From Methylocapsa sp. (lineage in GTDB: Bacteria; Pseudomonadota; Alphaproteobacteria; Rhizobiales; Beijerinckiaceae), in contig PLUZ01000414.1 in assembly GCA_003162995.1 (NCBI GenBank), forward strand, positions 10,114 to 20,217: 10,104 bases of DNA, given 5' to 3'. The translations under genes and the position numbers were made by a program. Below, piece after piece: positions 5,256-10,104 of this stretch; within the stretch, counting starts at the first letter, position 1, and the number at the start of each line of letters is the position of its first letter. Under the pieces are notes generated by a model, which ran no database searches, was not told the DNA's origin, and saw nothing but the letters and a program-made list of their open reading frames with translations.

Positions 5256-8200
5256 TTATTCGGCGGCGGAGCGCTCCGAAGCCTGGCGATGCGAAGGTAA
5301 CTCCCTTTCCAGCTGATGTTGCCGGTTGCCCTTATTGTGATCCCGCGCGATTAGCGTGTAAATTGCCGGCGTCACGAAAAGCGTGAAAATCGTGCCGATG
5401 CTCATCCCCGCCGCGATGACGATTCCGATCGCAAACCGGCTCTTCGCACCCGCGCCATCGGCGACGATCAGAGGGATCATCCCGGCCACCATGGCGGCCG
5501 TGGTCATGAGGATCGGGCGCAGCCGCACGGAGGCGGCATGTTCAATCGCCTCGCGGCGGCCAAAGCCTTCCTCTTCCTGAAGCCGGTTGGCAAAATCCAC
5601 CATCAGGATGCCGTGCTTGGAAATGAGACCGATCAGCGTGACGAGGCCGATCTGCGAATAGATATTCAAGCTTGCCGCGCCAACTACGCCGAGGATGTTT
5701 AAGGGCAGAAGCGCGCCGAACATCGATGTTGGCAGCGCGATGAGAATAATTAAGGGATCGCGGAAGCTTTCGAATTGCGCCGCAAGCACGAGAAAAATCA
5801 CGATAAGCGCGAAGACGAAAGTGAGAATGAGCGTATTGCCTTCCTGGACGAACTGACGGCTCTCTCCCTGATAATCGACGCTATAGCCCTCCGGTAAAAG
5901 CTCCTTTGCCTTTTGTTGCAGAAAACCGATAGCTTCGCCAAGGGTATGCCCGGGAAACGGCACGCCTTGCAACGTCGCCGCATTCAATTGCTGAAAGGTC
6001 GGCAATCCATTCGGCTGCACGGTTGTCGAAAGGCTCGCGACCGTCGCGAGCGAAACCAAGGCGCCGGATCTGGTGCGCAGCTGATAGCGGGTCAGCCAAT
6101 CCGGCGTGAGGCGGAAATCCCTCGGCGCCTGCGGGATGACTTGATAACTGCGGCTGTTTAGGCTGAAACGGTTGACATAATTGCCGCCGAGCAATGTGGC
6201 GAGCGAAGAGCCAATATCCTGCATGCTAATGCCGAGGCTGTTTGCTTTGTTCGCATCGATCTTGAAATCAATTTGCGGCATATCGAATTTGAGATCGCTG
6301 TTGACGAAGAGAAACAGGCCGCTCTCGCGCGCCGCTGTCTCGATTTCGGCCATGACATCCACGAGCTGACGATAATCGGCGATGGTGCGGATCACGAATT
6401 GCAGCGGAGGTCCGCCCGTCGAGCCCGGCAGCGATGGCGGACCGAAGGCCAGAATCTCGGCTCCAGTAACTTGGGCGAGTTTCGGCTGCAGCGCCTCCAT
6501 GATCTCTTTTTGATTGCGTTTGCGCTCGCCCCAGGGCTTCAAGATAAGCCCGCCAAATCCCAGGTGCACGCCACCATATCCATTGAGAACAAACACATGC
6601 TCTCTTTCGGGGATGTCGCCGGCGGCCGCCTCCACCTGTGCAGTCGTCTTCGCCATGTAATCGAGGTTGGCATATTGCGGTGTCTTGACGAGAGCGAAAA
6701 TCGTGCCTTGATCTTCTTCGGGTGCGAGTTCCTTCGGCGTTGAAACAAACATAATGCCGGTAAGCACCAAGACGCCAATGAGGATCACAACAGTCACGGC
6801 GCGAAAATTCAGCGTCTTGTGAAGCCGGCGTTGATAGCGCTGACGCAGCCCATCGAACACCCAATCGAGGAAGGCCGGGAACCCGTGCGCTTCGGCCTGA
6901 GGCGGTTTCAGAAGGCGCGAACACATCATCGGCGACAAGGTGAGCGCGACAACCCCAGAAACGACGACCGAGCCGGCCAGCGTGAACGCGAATTCCCGAA
7001 ACAGCGAGCCGGTTAGGCCAGAGACAAAACCGATAGGCGCATAGACGGCGGCGAGCGTGATCGTCATCGCAATCACGGGAGCTGCAATCTCACGCGCTCC
7101 TTGCAGGGCCGCGTCGCGCGCGGACATCCCCTCTTCCATGTGGCGGTAGATATTTTCAACGACGACGATCGCGTCATCCACGACGAGACCGATCGCCAGC
7201 ACGAGCGCAAGCAAAGTCAAGAGGTTCAGCGAATAGCCGAGCGCGAAAAGAATCGTCATTACGCCGACGAGGGAAAGCGGGATGGTCACGATCGGGATGA
7301 TCGTTGAGCGCAAATTGCCGAGGAACAGGAAAATCACCGCGATGACGATGAGGGCCGCCTCACCGAGCGTCTTCTCGACCTCCCAGATCGAGGCACGGAT
7401 GAACTTCGTCGCGTCATAGGCGATGGAGGCATCAAGGCCGACGGGAAGCTGCGACTGCAGTTCCGGAAAAGCCTTGCGGACCTCGTCGATCACATTGAGG
7501 GGGTTCGCGGTCGGCGTTGCGTTTATGCCGATGAAGACCGCTTTCAGCCCATCGAAGGAGGAAGACGAGTCGACGGATTCCGGACCGAGTTCGATATCGG
7601 CTATATCGCCGAGCCTGATCATCGCATCGCCGTGCGCCGCGACGACCAGCTGACCGAAAGCCTTGGCGGAATTGAGCGAAGTCTCGGCATTGATGCTGGT
7701 TTGAACAAAATCGCCCTTGATCTGCCCCGCCGCGGTGGTGAAATTATTGGCGGCCAAAGCGGCCGAGACATCAAACGGTGTCACGCCGCGCGCGGCCATC
7801 CGGTCCGGATTGAGCCAAACCCGCATCGCGAAGGTCTGGCCGCCGAGGATCTCGGCATTGGCGACGCCATCAATCGTTTGCAGTCTCGGCTGAACCACGC
7901 GGTTCAGATAATCCGTAATTTGTGATGGCGTGAGAACTTTCGAGTTGAAAGACATATAAAGCACTGCGGTCGAATCGCCCGTCTGCTTGACGACGACCGG
8001 ATCGAACGCCTCGCGCGGCAAAAGATATTTGACTTGATTGACCTTTGCCAAGACATCGGCGACAGCGCGGTCCGCATTGGCGTTGAGGAAAAGGTTTAAG
8101 GTAATCGTCGAGGTATTTTGCTGCGAATTCGAAATCAGCGTGTCGATACCTTCGGCGCTCGCCACCGCCTGTGCGATCGGCGTCGTGATGAACCCCTTGA

Positions 8201-8375
8201 TCAACTCCGCATTGGCGCCCGGATAAGCCGTTGTGATGGTAATCGTGGACGAGGAGAGTTGCGGAAATTGGCGAAGCTGCAGCTTAAGGCCGGATTGAAT
8301 ACCGGCAAGCAAAATCAAAAGGCTCACCACGCTGGCCAATACCGGCCGCCTGATAAAGATATCGGTAAAGGACAT
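5256..8375 (-). CDS. RND (HAE1/AcrB-type) multidrug efflux pump, inner-membrane subunit
   Basis: Proton-driven trimeric transporter of the hydrophobic/amphiphilic efflux class; it would take substrates from the periplasm or outer leaflet and pass them to an outer-membrane channel through the adaptor encoded next to it. Length is 1039 residues, normal for AcrB relatives. The N-terminus FIRRPVLA is typical. Twelve spans fall at about 10-30, 338-355, 360-380, 384-408, 434-455, 463-485, 526-545, 848-866, 873-893, 898-925, 955-975 and 983-1010, with two large periplasmic loops after spans 1 and 7. The proton relay is present: Asp400-Asp401 in GLVVDDAIVVVEN, Lys920 in LISKHGIL, and Arg953 in RLRPILMT. 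The adjacent Asp pair argues against the heavy-metal (CusA) class. It starts 3 nt after the adaptor stop, with GAAGGAA upstream as ribosome site. The substrate is unknown. Confidence 0.96.
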   Translation of the reverse strand: MSFTDIFIRRPVLASVVSLLILLAGIQSGLKLQLRQFPQLSSSTITITTAYPGANAELIKGFITTPIAQAVASAEGIDTLISNSQQNTSTITLNLFLNANADRAVADVLAKVNQVKYLLPREAFDPVVVKQTGDSTAVLYMSFNSKVLTPSQITDYLNRVVQPRLQTIDGVANAEILGGQTFAMRVWLNPDRMAARGVTPFDVSAALAANNFTTAAGQIKGDFVQTSINAETSLNSAKAFGQLVVAAHGDAMIRLGDIADIELGPESVDSSSSFDGLKAVFIGINATPTANPLNVIDEVRKAFPELQSQLPVGLDASIAYDATKFIRASIWEVEKTLGEAALIVIAVIFLFLGNLRSTIIPIVTIPLSLVGVMTILFALGYSLNLLTLLALVLAIGLVVDDAIVVVENIYRHMEEGMSARDAALQGAREIAAPVIAMTITLAAVYAPIGFVSGLTGSLFREFAFTLAGSVVVSGVVALTLSPMMCSRLLKPPQAEAHGFPAFLDWVFDGLRQRYQRRLHKTLNFRAVTVVILIGVLVLTGIMFVSTPKELAPEEDQGTIFALVKTPQYANLDYMAKTTAQVEAAAGDIPEREHVFVLNGYGGVHLGFGGLILKPWGERKRNQKEIMEALQPKLAQVTGAEILAFGPPSLPGSTGGPPLQFVIRTIADYRQLVDVMAEIETAARESGLFLFVNSDLKFDMPQIDFKIDANKANSLGISMQDIGSSLATLLGGNYVNRFSLNSRSYQVIPQAPRDFRLTPDWLTRYQLRTRSGALVSLATVASLSTTVQPNGLPTFQQLNAATLQGVPFPGHTLGEAIGFLQQKAKELLPEGYSVDYQGESRQFVQEGNTLILTFVFALIVIFLVLAAQFESFRDPLIILIALPTSMFGALLPLNILGVVGAASLNIYSQIGLVTLIGLISKHGILMVDFANRLQEEEGFGRREAIEHAASVRLRPILMTTAAMVAGMIPLIVADGAGAKSRFAIGIVIAAGMSIGTIFTLFVTPAIYTLIARDHNKGNRQHQLERELPSHRQASERSAAE

Positions 8376-8378
8376 CCC

Positions 8379-9536
8379 TTATTCCTTCGGCCGCACGGCT
8401 AGCGGCGCGAGGTGCGCGGCCGGGTCGATGCGCACCCGCGCACCGGACTGCAATTTGAGCTGACCTTCGGCCACGATTGTTTCGCCAGGCTCGACGCCAT
8501 CGCTAATGGCTATGCGATCTTCGCGTATGTCCCCGGTACGCACGGCCCGGCGTTCAACGATCAGTGGCGCATCCCCATTGACCGGTGCCGCCTGCGCTCC
8601 GCCCGCATCGGGCGAGACAGGTTTCACGACGAAAACACTGTCGCCATAGAGCGAGAAAGTAATCGCGGTCCGAGGAAGTGTCACGACTTTGGCGGGCGCG
8701 CCCGCTATGACGTTCACATTGGCAAACATCCCTGGCAAGAGTTGCTTCTTCGGGTTGGCAAGCTGACCCCGCACCAAAACATTGCGGCTATCCTGAGCGA
8801 TGCGGGCGTCAACGGTCTTGATTTCGCCTCGAAAAATCTGGCCGGGATAGGCATCGACCTCGACTTCGATGGCTTGTCCCGGCTTGAGGGCATCGAGCGA
8901 TTTTTCCGGGATTGGAAAATCAACGAAAATCGGATCGAGCTGTTGCAAGGTGATGAGGCTCGTTCCCGGCGAAACATATTGGCCGAGATCCAATTTGCGA
9001 ATGCCCACGCGCCCCGCGAATGGCGCGGTGAGCATTTTCTGGGCGATGATCGCGCGAACCCGTTCAACGGCAGCGGCGGCGGAATCGCGCGAGGCCTCGG
9101 CGGAATCGAAATTCGCCTTGGCCGTGTTGCCGCCCTGGATTAATTGACGCTGCCTTTCGAGCACCAGGCCGGCGTTCTTGAGCACGGCAAGGTTGTTCTT
9201 TAGGTCTGCCTGCTCCACCGAATTGTCGATTTCAAAAAGTGGAGCACCCTTTTCTACGTCCTCGCCCGACTCGACCCGAACCGATACGACCACCCCGCCG
9301 ATTTGAGGCGCAATATTGATTTCTTGCACTGCCCTGAAAGTCCCAATCGCGGGCAGCCGCGGCGCCCAGGTCTCTATACGGGGTGTATCGACAGCGACAG
9401 AAGCGGGAGGACGAGGCGATTCGAGGATGAAGCGCTTTATCATCCCTGGCTTGACGACGAATTGGAAATACCCAAGGCCACCGCCAAGCGTCACAAGAGA
9501 TATCAATACGGCAATGAAAATGATGCTGCGCTTCAC
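8379..9536 (-). CDS. RND efflux periplasmic adaptor (membrane fusion protein, AcrA/MexA family)
   Basis: Bridges the inner-membrane pump encoded immediately downstream and an outer-membrane channel. From the chosen GTG start it has 385 residues. It has an N-terminal membrane anchor at about 5-28 with no lipobox cysteine. A first lipoyl half follows at about 75-105 (APQIGGVV, then GEDVEKGAPLF), then a short coiled-coil hairpin at 106-167. The second lipoyl half at 168-200 contains TAPFAGRVG and GQYVSPG. A beta-barrel at about 201-280 and a membrane-proximal domain to the end complete it. The frame extends another 55 codons to a GTG at 9701, but that stretch is rich in Pro/Trp/Cys, lies before the anchor and overlaps a GC hairpin, so the GTG at 9536 right before KRSIIF is preferred. 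Its ribosome site (AGG about 10 nt away) is weak. No TolC-type gene or regulator is in view. Confidence 0.92.
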   Translation of the reverse strand: MKRSIIFIAVLISLVTLGGGLGYFQFVVKPGMIKRFILESPRPPASVAVDTPRIETWAPRLPAIGTFRAVQEINIAPQIGGVVVSVRVESGEDVEKGAPLFEIDNSVEQADLKNNLAVLKNAGLVLERQRQLIQGGNTAKANFDSAEASRDSAAAAVERVRAIIAQKMLTAPFAGRVGIRKLDLGQYVSPGTSLITLQQLDPIFVDFPIPEKSLDALKPGQAIEVEVDAYPGQIFRGEIKTVDARIAQDSRNVLVRGQLANPKKQLLPGMFANVNVIAGAPAKVVTLPRTAITFSLYGDSVFVVKPVSPDAGGAQAAPVNGDAPLIVERRAVRTGDIREDRIAISDGVEPGETIVAEGQLKLQSGARVRIDPAAHLAPLAVRPKE

Positions 9537-9615
9537 TTTATATCGACCTAGAGGGTTCAAGACGGGCTTGCAAAATCCGGCACCCCGGAGATCATCGCAA
9601 AAATTAATGAGTGTG

Positions 9616-9635
9616 CCCGGCCACCGCGGGCCGGG
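9616..9635 (-). repeat. GC-rich inverted repeat in the RND operon leader
   Basis: A perfect 7-bp inverted repeat, CCCGGCC / GGCCGGG, has a 6-nt loop and lies 80 bp upstream of the adaptor start. It would form a stable hairpin in the leader transcript. No T-tract follows closely on either strand (the nearest minus-strand T-run is about 12 nt downstream), so terminator activity is doubtful. Confidence 0.45.
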
Positions 9636-9754
9636 ATTTGGTCTCTGCTTTCCCAGGCACCAGGCAACATGCGGGTCCAATCCCGAAGCCGCAAACTCCA
9701 CAGAATTGTTTCATCGAGCCAAACAACAGCGCTAGCTTTCTGATTGAACACATT

Positions 9755-9770
9755 GGTCTAAACGTAAACC
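9755..9770. promoter_or_regulatory. Candidate operator upstream of the RND operon
   Basis: The imperfect dyad GGTCTAAACGTAAACC has 5 of 8 base pairs symmetrical (GGTnTAnnnnTAnACC), a size typical of TetR-family operators. On the minus strand it overlaps a weak promoter guess, TTGGAG, 17 nt, then TACGTT. Its right half is repeated as CGTAAACCnGT at 9882-9892. No regulator gene is visible to pair with it. Confidence 0.25.
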
Positions 9771-10104
9771 GGTGATTGCAGAGCTCCAAATGCCAGATGA
9801 TCATATTTAAAAGATGGCAGAAATAGCTTTTCAGATCGAGCGGTTCCGAAACACTCAGGGTCACGGCGTTTTCGCCGCTTTCGTAAACCTGTTGCCGGTT
9901 AAATCCCTTAGCAGGAAACGTTAGTTACGGAATAATCGGTCGAAACTACGGCAGAGACACGACAATATCACTTCAACTCTATGTGTTCGGACAAGATGTA
10001 AAGGGCGGATTTCCGGCGGACGATCTTCCCGCACAATCCGAAGGACGACAATGCGCCGCGCCACAGTATGCAGAGGCGTTGACGCTTGTGCAAGCTTCAC
10101 AGCC

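Larger units (their letters stand above)
9537..10104. other. Largely non-coding region upstream of the RND operon
   Basis: These 568 bases contain no recognisable gene. Noted here: a GC-rich hairpin (9616-9635); a short Cys/His-rich minus-strand frame (9714-9604); an imperfect palindrome and a repeated CGTAAACCnGT (9763-9773 and 9882-9892); and a small CGGCG-TTTT-CGCCG hairpin (9864-9877). At the right edge an ATG at 10051 (+), preceded by AAGGA 5 nt away, opens a frame to the window end and could start a divergent gene. Two minus-strand frames (stops at 9979 and 9921) and another plus frame are also open to the edge, so coding there cannot be decided. Confidence 0.5.

Noticed and set aside
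5215..5316. Plus-strand AAGGAGG followed by an ATG at 5227, between prfC and the RND pump gene
   Set aside because: The motif is too close to the ATG, and the 29-codon frame is mostly antisense to the pump C-terminus. It looks like chance.
5256..9536. RND operon as a copper (CusA/CusB) efflux system matching the nearby copper store
   Set aside because: The pump has the adjacent Asp-Asp of HAE1 multidrug pumps in span 4 and is of AcrB type, and the adaptor lacks an obvious Met/His-rich metal-binding N-terminus. No copper link is supported.
9537..9701. A 55-residue N-terminal extension of the RND adaptor
   Set aside because: It precedes the membrane anchor, has unlikely composition (Pro, Trp, Cys) and overlaps a GC hairpin. 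The GTG at 9536 gives the usual anchor-first architecture.

Overview
The window reads as chromosome from a moderately GC-rich alphaproteobacterium, probably of the Hyphomicrobiales. The genes that suggest this are the alpha-type System I cytochrome c maturation cluster, the HAE1-type RND pump, and a Tat-exported 13-cysteine copper storage protein closely resembling Csp1, which was first described in the methanotroph Methylosinus trichosporium. A methanotroph or a relative in Beijerinckiaceae/Methylocystaceae is a reasonable guess, but nothing here fixes the genus.

Layout, left to right. Bases 1-708 (+) hold a trypsin-family (S1) secreted serine protease whose signal peptide lies outside the window. 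It converges on a minus-strand block that fills the rest of the window. Read in the direction of transcription (right to left), that block is: an RND efflux operon of periplasmic adaptor (9536-8379) and inner-membrane pump (8375-5256); prfC, peptide-chain release factor 3 (5196-3616); a 194-bp AT-rich leader; a Csp1-like copper storage protein (3421-2990) followed by a strong stem-loop; a small Gly/Tyr/Cys-rich putative secreted protein with a doubtful 5' end (2822-2466); and a tight ccmC-ccmD-ccmG cluster (2338-754). Bases 9537-10104 are mostly non-coding and probably carry the promoter and operator of the RND operon.

How the genes relate. The adaptor and pump form one export machine that needs an outer-membrane channel not encoded here. 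CcmC and CcmD handle haem for holo-CcmE formation, and CcmG supplies reductant to keep apocytochrome CXXCH cysteines reduced. The haem-release ATPase genes ccmA and ccmB, normally just upstream of ccmC in alphaproteobacteria, are absent. The copper store beside the cytochrome c genes suggests a periplasmic metal/respiration neighbourhood, but shared regulation is not shown.

I did not find a clearly new multigene system. The items most worth a second look are the Csp1 homologue with its unusual leader, the start-less small secreted protein, the ccmCDG cluster without ccmAB, the protease that may be activated directly by signal peptidase, and the repeats and Cys/His-rich short frame upstream of the RND operon.
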